Source of the DNA: Hymenobacter sp. CRA2 | GTDB taxonomy: Bacteria; Bacteroidota; Bacteroidia; Cytophagales; Hymenobacteraceae | Assembly: GCF_002007105.1 (NCBI RefSeq) | Contig: NZ_MVBC01000007.1 | Location: forward strand, 234,234 to 298,233 | Direction of reading: 5' to 3' | DNA length: 64,000 nucleotides | In this document: positions 35,086 to 42,922 of the stretch, in pieces | Layout of the letters: every line of letters begins with the position of its first letter | Position numbering within the stretch: the first letter of the stretch is position 1 | Position numbers and translations under genes: made by a program | The notes under the pieces: generated by a model | The model's database searches: none | What the model was told of the DNA's origin: nothing | Seen by the model: the letters and a program-made list of their open reading frames with translations, nothing else

Positions 35086-36300
35086 TTAGTGTTCAGCCCA
35101 CTCAATGGAGTTGAGGTCGATGCCTTCCTTGAACATCTCCCACAGCGGAGACATTTCGCGGAGCTTCGTCACCGCTTCTTTTACGTGGTTGATGGCGTAG
35201 TCGATCTGCTCATCGGTGGTGAAGCGCGACAGACCGAAGCGCAGCGAGGAGTGCGCCAGGTCGTCGCTCAGGCCCAGGGCCTTAAGCACGTACGAAGGCT
35301 CCAGCGAAGCCGAGGTGCAGGCCGAACCCGACGACACCGCGAGGTCTTTCACGCCCATCATCAGGCCTTCGCCTTCCACGTACTTGAAGGAGATGTTGGC
35401 CACGTGGGGCAGGCGGTGCTCCCGCGAACCGTTTACGTAGCTTTCTTCCAGCGTCAGCAGCTCACGCTCCAGCCGGTCGCGCATGGCCGAGATACGAGCC
35501 GTATCCGATTCCATTTCCAAGCGGCACAGCTCGCAGGCCTTACCCAGGCCCACGATACCGGGCACGTTCAGGGTGCCGGAGCGCATGCCGCGCTCGTGGC
35601 CGCCGCCGTCCATCTGGGCGGTTACTTTCACCCGCGGGTTTTTGCGGCGTACGTACAGCGCGCCGATGCCTTTGGGGCCGTACATCTTGTGGCCGGTGAA
35701 GGCCATCAGGTCGATGCCGTCGGCAATAACGTCAACGGGCACTTTGCCTACCGCCTGGGTAGCGTCGGAGAAGAACAGCGCGCCGTGCTTCTTGGCAATG
35801 GCCGAAATAGCGCGGATGTCCTGAAGCACGCCGATTTCGTTGTTGCCGTACATGATGGCCACCAGAATGGTCTGGGGCGTCATAGCAGCTTCCAGTTCCT
35901 CCAGGCTGATGAGGCCTTCCTCGTTTACCTGCAGGTAGGTAACGCGGGCGCCCTGCTTCTCCAGGTGCTTGCAGGTATCGAGCACGGCTTTGTGCTCGGT
36001 GGTGGCGGTGATGATGTGGTTGCCCTTCTGGGCGTACATCTCGTACACGCCTTTGATAGCAAGGTTGTCCGATTCGGTAGCGCCCGAGGTGAAGATAATT
36101 TCCTTCGGGTCGCAATTGATCAGCTGCGCAATCTGCTCGCGGGCATAATCCACGGCCTCCTCGGCCTGCCAGCCAAACGGGTGGTTGCGCGAGGCCGCGT
36201 TGCCAAATTGGTCGGTGAAATAAGGCAACATGGCTTCCAACACGCGCGGGTCCATCGGCGTGGTGGCGTTGTTGTCGAGGTAAATGGGCAGCTTGAGCAT
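35086..36300 (-). CDS. iscS: Cysteine desulfurase IscS
   Basis: PLP enzyme that takes sulfur from cysteine for Fe-S clusters and thio-modifications. Visible are [19 protein letters not shown] at the N-terminus, [14 protein letters not shown], the PLP lysine in [26 protein letters not shown] and the catalytic Cys on the mobile loop [17 protein letters not shown]. From the ATG at 36300 the protein has 404 residues, the same length as E. coli IscS; the longer open frame upstream is not gene-like. It heads the isc operon; no IscR-type regulator lies beside it. Confidence 0.97.
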   Translation of the reverse strand: MLKLPIYLDNNATTPMDPRVLEAMLPYFTDQFGNAASRNHPFGWQAEEAVDYAREQIAQLINCDPKEIIFTSGATESDNLAIKGVYEMYAQKGNHIITATTEHKAVLDTCKHLEKQGARVTYLQVNEEGLISLEELEAAMTPQTILVAIMYGNNEIGVLQDIRAISAIAKKHGALFFSDATQAVGKVPVDVIADGIDLMAFTGHKMYGPKGIGALYVRRKNPRVKVTAQMDGGGHERGMRSGTLNVPGIVGLGKACELCRLEMESDTARISAMRDRLERELLTLEESYVNGSREHRLPHVANISFKYVEGEGLMMGVKDLAVSSGSACTSASLEPSYVLKALGLSDDLAHSSLRFGLSRFTTDEQIDYAINHVKEAVTKLREMSPLWEMFKEGIDLNSIEWAEH

Positions 36301-36321
36301 GGTAGCTTGGTGTTGTCGAAG

Positions 36322-36329
36322 CAAAGGTA
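36322..36329 (-). promoter_or_regulatory. -7 box (TACCTTTG) of the isc operon
   Basis: On the minus strand TACCTTTG ends 22 bases before the iscS ATG, a normal leader length. No clear -33 TTG at the right spacing. Confidence 0.55.
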
Positions 36330-36413
36330 ACCACTGCGCCGCGGAAACCACAGGAGGCTGCAGGCTAGTGGAGAATGATTCGCAGGTAGAACAGCGAAAC
36401 GAACCCGGAGGTT

Positions 36414-36434
36414 TACTTTTGTCACACAAAAGTA
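36414..36434. promoter_or_regulatory. Symmetrical TACTTTTG box between isc and mce
   Basis: TACTTTTGT-cac-ACAAAAGTA is a perfect 9-bp inverted repeat, so both strands carry a TAnnTTTG box (36414-36421 plus, 36427-36434 minus). It lies between iscS and the epimerase gene and could be a back-to-back promoter or an operator. No -33 element is seen for either side. Confidence 0.4.
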
Positions 36435-36493
36435 GACACAATCCAAATAACGTAGTGGCGGCCGCGCCGAACGTTTTTTTCACTCCTTATTAT

Positions 36494-36901
36494 ATGTTCA
36501 CCAACCTCGAACACCTGGGCCTGGCCGTGCAGGACCTGGAAGCTGCTACTGCTTTGTATACCAAGCTGCTGGGCGCCGAGCCCTACAAACGCGAAGCCGT
36601 GGAAAGCGAAGGCGTGGATACGGTCTTTTTTCAGGTAGGAGGCTCCAAGATAGAGCTGCTGGGCGGTACCACCGAGGATAGCGCCATCACCAAGTTCGTG
36701 GCCAGGAAAGGAGAGGGCATCCACCACGTGGCCTTTGAGGTAGATGACATCCGGGCCGAGATGCAGCGGCTGCGCCAGGAGGGCTTCGTGCTGCTGAACG
36801 AAGAGCCCAAGCGCGGCGCCGACAACAAGCTGGTGTGTTTTGTGCATCCGAAGTCGGCCCACGGCGTATTGGTGGAGCTGTGCCAGTCTATTAAGGAGTA
36901 A
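36494..36901 (+). CDS. mce: Methylmalonyl-CoA epimerase
   Basis: VOC-fold metalloenzyme interconverting (R)- and (S)-methylmalonyl-CoA in the propionyl-CoA pathway. The 135 residues show NLEHLGLAVQDLEAATALYT at the start, GSKIELLG, GIHHVAFEVDDI and the C-terminal HPKSAHGVLVELCQ, the usual epimerase features with metal ligands His8, His78 and Glu129. The frame is open upstream but the ATG at 36494 gives the family length. Three bases separate it from the next gene, suggesting co-transcription. Confidence 0.95.
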   Translation: MFTNLEHLGLAVQDLEAATALYTKLLGAEPYKREAVESEGVDTVFFQVGGSKIELLGGTTEDSAITKFVARKGEGIHHVAFEVDDIRAEMQRLRQEGFVLLNEEPKRGADNKLVCFVHPKSAHGVLVELCQSIKE

Positions 36902-36904
36902 GCC

Positions 36905-37486
36905 ATGAGCCAGAAACAACTACGCGAAGAAGTCGATGCCGCCGTGGATGCGCTGCTGATGCAGCTGGTCATCTTGTACCCAACTGATACGGTGTGGGGC
37001 CTCGGCTGCGACGCGGAAGTGCCCCGGGCGGTGGACAAGGTGTACAAGCTCAAGCAGCGCCCCGCCGACAAAGCCTGCATCGTGCTGGTGGCCGATGAAG
37101 CCATGTTTGCCCGCTACGCCGAGCAGGTACCCGCAAACCTGACGGAACTGCTGGCCACGCAGGAGCGGCCCACTACGTACGTCGTGAAAGGCAGCCGCTA
37201 CCTGGCCTCCAACCTGCTGGCCGCCGACGGCACCGTGGGGCTGCGCGTGGTAAAAGACGATGAGTTTGCGCATAAGCTGGTGCGCCGGCTGGGCCACGGC
37301 GTGGTGTCGACGTCGGCCAACGTCAGCGGCGAGCCGACGCCGGCTATATACAAGGAGGTGGCACCGACCATTGTGCGCGGCGCCGACCACGTGGTGGGCT
37401 GGCGGCAGAACGACGAAACGCGCGCGGCGCCGTCGCGGGTGGTACGCGTGCTCGACAACGGCGAGCTGGAAGTGCTGCGGGATTAG
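36905..37486 (+). CDS. tsaC: L-threonylcarbamoyladenylate synthase (TsaC/YrdC type)
   Basis: Makes threonylcarbamoyl-AMP from Thr, bicarbonate and ATP, the first step of tRNA t6A37. It is a 193-residue single-domain YrdC protein with LYPTDTVWGLGCDA, VYKLKQRPADKACIVLVAD, RPTTYVVKGSRYLAS, TVGLRVVKDDEFAHKL and VVSTSANVSGEPTP. It lacks the C-terminal Sua5 domain, so it is the short TsaC form. It follows the epimerase after three bases. Confidence 0.92.
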   Translation: MSQKQLREEVDAAVDALLMQLVILYPTDTVWGLGCDAEVPRAVDKVYKLKQRPADKACIVLVADEAMFARYAEQVPANLTELLATQERPTTYVVKGSRYLASNLLAADGTVGLRVVKDDEFAHKLVRRLGHGVVSTSANVSGEPTPAIYKEVAPTIVRGADHVVGWRQNDETRAAPSRVVRVLDNGELEVLRD

Positions 37487-37494
37487 GCAGCTGC

Positions 37495-37679
37495 GAACTG
37501 GCGCCGGTTTGGCGAGCAACGCGAGGGTAACCGGCGCCGAAAATAAAGCGGGTTTTCAACCTGCGTCGAACGTTGGACTATTTCGGTAGTCCTGCGGTCA
37601 GGCGCCGTACGCAGGCTGAAAGCCTACCTAATGTTGGGCACCGGTTACGCGGCTTCCGCCGCTAAACCGGCGCCAGTTC
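37495..37679. repeat. 185-bp imperfect inverted repeat before cca
   Basis: gaactggcgccggttt (37495-37510) faces aaaccggcgccagttc (37664-37679). The inversion continues inward with scattered mismatches: gggtaaccggcgcc (37525-37538) against ggcaccggttac (37637-37648), and ttcaacctgcg (37555-37565) against cgcaggctgaa (37610-37620). It closes at ggacta/tagtcc (37575-37592). It reads as one very long hairpin or a MITE-like element. It fills nearly the whole spacer between tsaC and cca. Confidence 0.75.
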
Positions 37680-37691
37680 TCCAGGCTGCCG

Positions 37692-37699
37692 TACCTTTG
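37692..37699 (+). promoter_or_regulatory. -7 box (TACCTTTG) of cca
   Basis: TACCTTTG lies 24 bases before the cca ATG and just after the long inverted repeat. No -33 TTG at the usual distance. Confidence 0.55.
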
Positions 37700-37723
37700 C
37701 GGGCTCATTGACCCACGTTTCGC

Positions 37724-39160
37724 ATGAACCTGCCGCCTCAGCTGCCCGACTTGCCGTTGTTTCGTACCATCGCCGATGCCGCCCAGGAGCTGGGCTACCC
37801 GGCTTACGTCATCGGGGGCTATGTGCGCGACTTAGCCTTGCAGCGGCCGAGCAAGGACGTGGACGTGGTGTGCGTAGGCGACGGTATTCTGCTGGCGCAG
37901 GCCGTGGGCAAAAAGCTGCCCAACCGGCCGCGCGTGACCGTGTTCAAGAACTTCGGCACGGCCATGCTGCCGACGTCGGAAATCGAGCTGGAGTTTGTGG
38001 GGGCCCGCAAGGAAAGCTACCGTGCCGAGTCGCGCAAGCCCGAAGTGGAAGCCGGCACGCTGGAAGAAGACCTGGCCCGCCGCGACTTCACCATCAACGC
38101 CTTGGGGCTGAGCCTGAACGCGAACGACTTTGGGACACTGGTCGACCGCTACAACGGCATTCAGGACCTGAAGGATGGCATCATCCGCACGCCGCTCGAT
38201 CCGGACATTACTTTCTCGGACGACCCGCTGCGCATGATGCGGGCCATTCGCTTCGCCACGCAGCTGAATTTCGACATCGACCCCGACACCTTCGACGCCA
38301 TTGGGCGCAATAAGGAGCGGATCAAGATTGTGTCGCAGGAGCGCATTACCACCGAGCTGAACAAAATCATCATGGCCCCGAAGCCGAGCTACGGCTTCAA
38401 GCTGCTCTTTGCCTCGGGGCTGCTGCAGCTCATTTTTCCGAAGATGGCCCTGCTGCAGGGCGTAGAAAAGCGCGGGCAGCACGCCCACAAGGACAACTTT
38501 TACCACACGCTGCAGGTGCTCGACAACGTAGTGGCCGCCGGTGCCGACCTGTGGCTGCGCTGGGCGGCTATCCTGCACGACATTGCCAAACCGGCCACCA
38601 AGCGCTTCGACCCGAAAGTAGGCTGGACCTTCCACGGCCACGAGGACAAAGGAGCGCGTTGGACGCCCGGCATCTTCGCTGACCTCAAGCTGCCCCTGGG
38701 CGAGGAAATGCGCATGGTGCAGAAGCTAGTGAAGCTGCACCTGCGCCCCATCGCGCTGGTGAAGGAAACCGTCACTGACTCGGCCGTGCGCCGCTTGCTC
38801 TTCGAAGCCGGCGACGACATCGACCGGCTGATGAGCTTGTGCCGGGCCGATATCACCAGCAAGGACCACCAGCGCGTGGCGCGCTACCTCAGGAACTTCG
38901 AGCGGGTGGAGGAGAAGCTAAAGGAGGTAGAGGAAAAGGACCACCTGCGCAACTTCAAGCCCGTCATTACCGGCGAAGTCATCATGCAAACCTTCGGCCT
39001 GTCGCCCTCCAAGGCCGTGGGCGAGCTGAAGGACGCCGTGCTCGAAGCCATTCTCGACGGGCAGGTGCGCAACGAGCTGGCGGAGGCCTATCCTTTCCTG
39101 CTGGCCCTGGGCGAGCGGAAGGGCCTCACCGTTAGTGCCGGCGCACCGAAGTTGGCCTGA
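37724..39160 (+). CDS. cca: CCA tRNA nucleotidyltransferase with HD domain
   Basis: Adds or repairs the 3' CCA end of tRNA. The 478-residue product has the class II nucleotidyltransferase head: YVIGGYVRDLALQRPSKDVD with the catalytic DVD near residues 44-46, then RRDFTINALGLSLN, a tRNA-binding FSDDPLRMMRAIRFATQLNF region and a C-terminal HD domain (WAAILHDIAKPATKR and HEDKGARWTPGIF). Length and layout match bacterial CCA/HD proteins. It ends in a strong hairpin. Confidence 0.95.
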   Translation: MNLPPQLPDLPLFRTIADAAQELGYPAYVIGGYVRDLALQRPSKDVDVVCVGDGILLAQAVGKKLPNRPRVTVFKNFGTAMLPTSEIELEFVGARKESYRAESRKPEVEAGTLEEDLARRDFTINALGLSLNANDFGTLVDRYNGIQDLKDGIIRTPLDPDITFSDDPLRMMRAIRFATQLNFDIDPDTFDAIGRNKERIKIVSQERITTELNKIIMAPKPSYGFKLLFASGLLQLIFPKMALLQGVEKRGQHAHKDNFYHTLQVLDNVVAAGADLWLRWAAILHDIAKPATKRFDPKVGWTFHGHEDKGARWTPGIFADLKLPLGEEMRMVQKLVKLHLRPIALVKETVTDSAVRRLLFEAGDDIDRLMSLCRADITSKDHQRVARYLRNFERVEEKLKEVEEKDHLRNFKPVITGEVIMQTFGLSPSKAVGELKDAVLEAILDGQVRNELAEAYPFLLALGERKGLTVSAGAPKLA

Positions 39161-39191
39161 GCCGGGAAGCCGCACCCAGCGGACCAAACAT

Positions 39192-39230
39192 GACAAAGCC
39201 GACGCGCTACTCAGACGCGTCGGCTTTGTC
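39192..39230. terminator. Terminator after cca
   Basis: gacaaagccgacgcg (39192-39206) pairs perfectly with cgcgtcggctttgtc (39216-39230). The stem also contains the last codons of a small frameshifted minus-strand gene. Confidence 0.78.
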
Positions 39231-39388
39231 GTTGGGATTGAACCGCGGGCAACTCACTTCGAGTTCGAGGAAACCGTTGCCTTCCAGTTGCAGCTCGGAA
39301 AGGCGCCGAATTTCCTCGGGGGCAACCATTCACTCACCAAGGGGCCCCAAAACTCGTAGTGTTCGGCAGTAAGATGCGGACAATCCAT
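39207..39388 (-). pseudogene. Small gene broken by a one-base homopolymer frameshift
   Basis: On the minus strand the ATG at 39388 opens MDCPHLTAEHYEFWGPLVSE, then WLPP. The next frame continues EEIRRLSELQLEGNGFLELE, then VSCPRFNPNDKADASE with a stop at 39207-39209. The parts join if the run of five G (39318-39322, plus strand) had six. The joined 60-residue protein has convincing composition and no stop. It is either a homopolymer sequencing error or a recent pseudogene. The family is not recognised; it has no signal peptide. Confidence 0.6.
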
Positions 39389-39475
39389 ATAGGGTTGCTT
39401 ACGCAGCCAGCCAGGTAAGGATACACTACCCAATGTAAGGATTATCGGGAGGGTAAGTACATACCGGGCAGCTTT

Positions 39476-42127
39476 TTATTGCGCCGATTGCTCATCTACG
39501 CGCCGGATCTGCGAGGCACCGGATTTGTGGTTACGCACGTTCTGCGGGTTGCCGCTGTAGTCCACGTGGCTGGCGCCCGAAAGGTCGGTGTTGAGCTCTT
39601 GCTCCACGTTGAGGCGGGCTTCGCTGGCGCCGCTGAGCTCTACTTTGGCGCGCTGCACCGGGAAGCGGGCGGCCTGCACGTTGCACACACCGGAGCCGTC
39701 GATTTCCAGGCGGTCGGCGCGGCCTTCGAGGGTAGTGTGGCAGGCGCCGCTCAGGCCCAGCATCAAGCGCTGGCAGCTGCCCTGGAAGGAGAGGTTGCTG
39801 GCGCCGGTCTGCTCCACGCGCAGTTCGTTGTCGTTGTCGAAGCCCATTACGTGGGCCTGCACGGCGCCGCTGAGCTCCAGGTCTTTCAGCTCGGGAGTTT
39901 CAATCACGATGAGCACGCGGTTGTTGGCGTCGTTGCGGGAGCCGAGGTTGAAGAAGCCGCGGCTACGGGGCGAGATGTTGAGCTCGTTGCCGGGGCTTTC
40001 GGCCTCCAGGTTGCGCAGGGCCCGCTCCGAGCCGTAGGCATCCACGCTGTGCTGCTCGCCGCGGCGGATAACCACGTTGTAAGCGCCCGCAACGTCGATG
40101 TCGTCGAAGTTGGTGAAGCTGTAGGTTTCGTGCTGGTCGCCGTAGTCGCCCGGGTCGGTGGAGAAGTCCACGCCCTTGCCATCGTCGCCAACTTTGATGC
40201 GCACGTCGCCGATGTTTACGTCAGCCGAAAAGTCGTCGCCGTCCTCGTCGCGCTCGGGCAGATCGGTCGTGCTGCAGTCGAGGCAGTGCAGTTGCCGGCC
40301 GATGAGCTCGTACGTGTGCTTTTCGGGGTCTTCCGGGCGGTTGTCACCCACAAAGTCGTCCTCGTCGAGTAAGTAGGCAAAGTCGCGGGTCAGGCGGATG
40401 CGCTTGTCGCGGGGCAGGCGCAGGGTCAGGTTTAGCTGCTGGCCGCGGAACACGGCGCCGGGCTTGAAGGTGAAGCGGTCATCGAGCACCACGGAGGAGT
40501 CGCGGATGGCGGCGCGGTAGCTGACGCTGGTGCGGGCCAGGGCGGCGCCGGCCGCTTCGGTGCGGCCGTGGGCCGAGTAGTCTTCGATCAGCGTGACCAC
40601 GTTGCCGCTGTCGGCGGCCGACAAGCTCAGGTCGGGCGTCATTTCCCAAGAGCGGCTGTAGTCGAACGAGCGGGTACTCAGCGTGATGGTGGGGTTGGCA
40701 ATGGTGCCCAGGTTGCGCTTGGCCGTGAAGTAGCCCTGCTCCTGGAACTCCTGCGAGAGACGTATCCCGCCGAAGATGGAGCCCACGATGCCCAGCATCC
40801 AGAGGCCCAGCAGCAGGATGGTGAGCGTGCGGCTCATCAGCCAGCGGCGCACCAGCAGGCCCACGCCAGCGAAGAGCAGCAGCAGCACCGGGATACCCGC
40901 GGCCAGGAAGCCGCTCAGCACGAACCAGCCCGGCACGCCGGCCAGTACGGCAAAGGCGGGCGCATCGCCCAAGTGGATGTTTTGCGACTCCGGAATCCAG
41001 CCCAGGGCCACGCCAGCCAGCACGAGCAGCCCGATCAGCAGGGCGAAGCCAATGAACAGGAACATCAGGCCCACGAACACCCGGATGATGGTGCCCAACA
41101 CGCGGGCCACGGGGCGCACGGCGCGGGCAAATTCTTCGAGGAACGCGCCGACCGGGCGGTTAGCAGCCGGCTGCGGGTTGCGTAGGCTGTTTTCCAAACC
41201 AGACAGCGTCACGGGCTCCCCCCGCATCTGCGCCTTTTGGGTGAGGGAGAGGGCCGGGGGCACCACCATCCACAAGATCAGGTAGAGGAACAGGCCGGTG
41301 CCCCCGATGAAGATGCTGAGCACGAATACGATGCGCATCACGGCTACTTCCACGCCCAGGTAGTGGGCCAGGCCGGCCGCTACCCCACCGATGGAGCCGT
41401 TGTCCGTATCGCGAAAGAGCTTGCGCGTCACGTCGTCGTCGGGCATCGGGGTGTTGTCGTCGTAGCGCTTGGGCAGCGAAATCCAGAGCACCACGTAGGT
41501 CAGGAAGCTGATGGCCGGCAGGGCGCCCACGAAGTCGCCGATAACGGGCGAGAGCAGCGTGAGCACGAAGGCCAGGCGAACCCAGAGGGGGTTGACGTTG
41601 AAGTAACGGGCCAGGCCGGCAGCCACGCCAGCCACGCGGCGGTTACCCATGTCGCGGTACAGGCGGCGGGGCGCATCGGCCTCGGCGCTCGACGAGCTTT
41701 CCGCGCCGAAGGGGCCTTTGGAGCCAAACGGACCCTCCGGGCCGAACGGGCCTTTCTTGCCGAACGCGCCGGCCGGGCCGAAGGGGCCGTCGGGCGCGCC
41801 GATGCCGCCGGAAGCCGCCGTGCCGGCCACGAGTACCTCTTCCTCGTCCTCGTCGAGGGCCCCGTCGTTCTGGAAGTCCTGCACGCGGCCCATCTTGGCC
41901 ATCATGGCTTCCACGTCCTCGAAGGTGATGACCTGCTTGGTGGTGGAAGTCCGGGCAGCGAAGATTTCGGCGATACGGCCTTCGATGTCGGCCACGATTT
42001 CCTCGTGTCCGCGGAAGGTACTGAAGTGCGCCTTGACGTCCTGCAGGTAGCGCTGGAGTACTTCGTAGCCATCTTCCTCAATGTGGAAGATAAGACCCTG
42101 CAGATTGATGCTGATATTCTTTTTCAT
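39476..42127 (-). CDS. PspC-DUF2807 membrane protein with Gly-Pro-Phe repeats
   Basis: The 883-residue product has an N-terminal domain of Bacteroidota PspC proteins (residues 1-85, INLQGLIFHIEEDGYEVLQR), an acidic linker and a Gly/Pro/Phe stretch (113-141, five GPFG-like words). Two PspC domains follow (about 155-221, LYRDMGNRRVAGVAAGLARY; about 236-291, LFRDTDNGSIGGVAAGLAHY), then four hydrophobic segments between 345 and 455. A long exported part ends in a DUF2807 beta-helix-like domain (about 660-865, FDDIDVAGAYNVVIRRGEQH). It probably senses or buffers envelope stress. It lies directly downstream of a PadR gene, the usual pairing in this phylum. Confidence 0.93.
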   Translation of the reverse strand: MKKNISINLQGLIFHIEEDGYEVLQRYLQDVKAHFSTFRGHEEIVADIEGRIAEIFAARTSTTKQVITFEDVEAMMAKMGRVQDFQNDGALDEDEEEVLVAGTAASGGIGAPDGPFGPAGAFGKKGPFGPEGPFGSKGPFGAESSSSAEADAPRRLYRDMGNRRVAGVAAGLARYFNVNPLWVRLAFVLTLLSPVIGDFVGALPAISFLTYVVLWISLPKRYDDNTPMPDDDVTRKLFRDTDNGSIGGVAAGLAHYLGVEVAVMRIVFVLSIFIGGTGLFLYLILWMVVPPALSLTQKAQMRGEPVTLSGLENSLRNPQPAANRPVGAFLEEFARAVRPVARVLGTIIRVFVGLMFLFIGFALLIGLLVLAGVALGWIPESQNIHLGDAPAFAVLAGVPGWFVLSGFLAAGIPVLLLLFAGVGLLVRRWLMSRTLTILLLGLWMLGIVGSIFGGIRLSQEFQEQGYFTAKRNLGTIANPTITLSTRSFDYSRSWEMTPDLSLSAADSGNVVTLIEDYSAHGRTEAAGAALARTSVSYRAAIRDSSVVLDDRFTFKPGAVFRGQQLNLTLRLPRDKRIRLTRDFAYLLDEDDFVGDNRPEDPEKHTYELIGRQLHCLDCSTTDLPERDEDGDDFSADVNIGDVRIKVGDDGKGVDFSTDPGDYGDQHETYSFTNFDDIDVAGAYNVVIRRGEQHSVDAYGSERALRNLEAESPGNELNISPRSRGFFNLGSRNDANNRVLIVIETPELKDLELSGAVQAHVMGFDNDNELRVEQTGASNLSFQGSCQRLMLGLSGACHTTLEGRADRLEIDGSGVCNVQAARFPVQRAKVELSGASEARLNVEQELNTDLSGASHVDYSGNPQNVRNHKSGASQIRRVDEQSAQ

Positions 42128-42151
42128 CGCAGTGCTGCAACTAAGCGGTGG

Positions 42152-42547
42152 TTAGATAATCGCGTCCGGCAGGGGAGTGGGCGGGACGAGGCCGCCAAGG
42201 GGGCTGGGCGCGGCGCCATTGGGTTTGGTGCGGATAATCTGGATGGAATCTTCGATTTCCTCCCAGGTCAGGCGCAGTTCGTGCAGGAAGTCCTGCCCCA
42301 CCGGCGTGAGGGTGTAGTACTTGCGGGGCGGGCCGCTGCTCGACTCCTTCCAGGTATAGTCGAGCAGGCCGGCGTTCTTGAGGCGGGTGAGCAGGGGATA
42401 CAGAGTCCCCTCCACCACGATCATGCGGGCTTGGGTTAGCTCCTCCAGCATGTCGGAGGCATACACCTCGCCCCGCGCAATGATTTCCAGAATGCAGAAT
42501 TCGAGGATGCCCTTTCGCATCTGCACTTGGGTGTTTTCGACTTTCAT
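42152..42547 (-). CDS. PadR family transcriptional regulator
   Basis: The 131-residue DNA-binding repressor begins MKVENTQVQMRKGILEFCIL, followed by a winged helix: IIARGEVYASDMLEELTQAR, VVEGTLYPLLTRLKNAGLLD, YTWKESSSGPPRKYYTLTPV. A dimerisation helix and a Pro-rich tail complete it. The ATG at 42547 is preceded by a well-formed promoter at 42581-42611. It lies 24 bases upstream of the PspC-DUF2807 gene and probably controls this two-gene operon. Confidence 0.95.
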   Translation of the reverse strand: MKVENTQVQMRKGILEFCILEIIARGEVYASDMLEELTQARMIVVEGTLYPLLTRLKNAGLLDYTWKESSSGPPRKYYTLTPVGQDFLHELRLTWEEIEDSIQIIRTKPNGAAPSPLGGLVPPTPLPDAII

Positions 42548-42580
42548 AGGCTTGCGGGCGGTAGTCGGTGAAGAATGGTA

Positions 42581-42611
42581 CAAATATAAAGGCAGGTACT
42601 TTGTAACGCAA
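42581..42611 (-). promoter_or_regulatory. Promoter of the padR-pspC operon
   Basis: On the minus strand TTG (42609-42611) is followed after exactly 20 bases by TATATTTG (42581-42588), a full match to TTG-N19-21-TAnnTTTG. The box ends 34 bases before the padR ATG. Confidence 0.75.
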
Positions 42612-42922
42612 GGTACTAGGCTAAAATAATTTTGGTTGTGCGATGTTCACCGGTAAGTAGTTGGGCTGCTTAGTGTGTAAACTATTGGATTATAGTTTAT
42701 TGCGCTTGATACTTTCTATTTGATGGAATCTGGAAAATTCATACGGTTAGGTACGGATAACCATCGTAGCGAAACTTTTTAGTGGAATAGGGCAACCGAG
42801 CTAGTCTGAGCGCGAAAGGGTGCCAAGGCCACCGGACGTTTTTACACTGCGGCTCGCACTATTAATAAGTAACTTGCGTTGGGAAGCCGCTTACCCCATG
42901 CCCGGCTTTTACGCATTACTCT
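42612..42922. other. Intergenic region between padR and the PorV/PorQ-like gene
   Basis: No gene is seen. TAATTTTG at 42627-42634 is a possible plus-strand -7 box with a TTG 23 bases upstream. It would leave a leader of about 280 bases, so it is only a weak candidate. The rest is moderately AT-rich with no clear hairpin. Nearer promoter candidates for the PorV/PorQ-like gene are weak. Confidence 0.35.

Noticed and set aside
36301..36483. N-terminal extension of IscS back to 36483
   Set aside because: The extra residues are unlike the family, and the ATG at 36300 gives exactly the length of E. coli IscS.
39311..39325. Programmed frameshift to explain the small minus-strand gene
   Set aside because: A run of five G with no downstream structure typical of recoding; a homopolymer error or decay is simpler.
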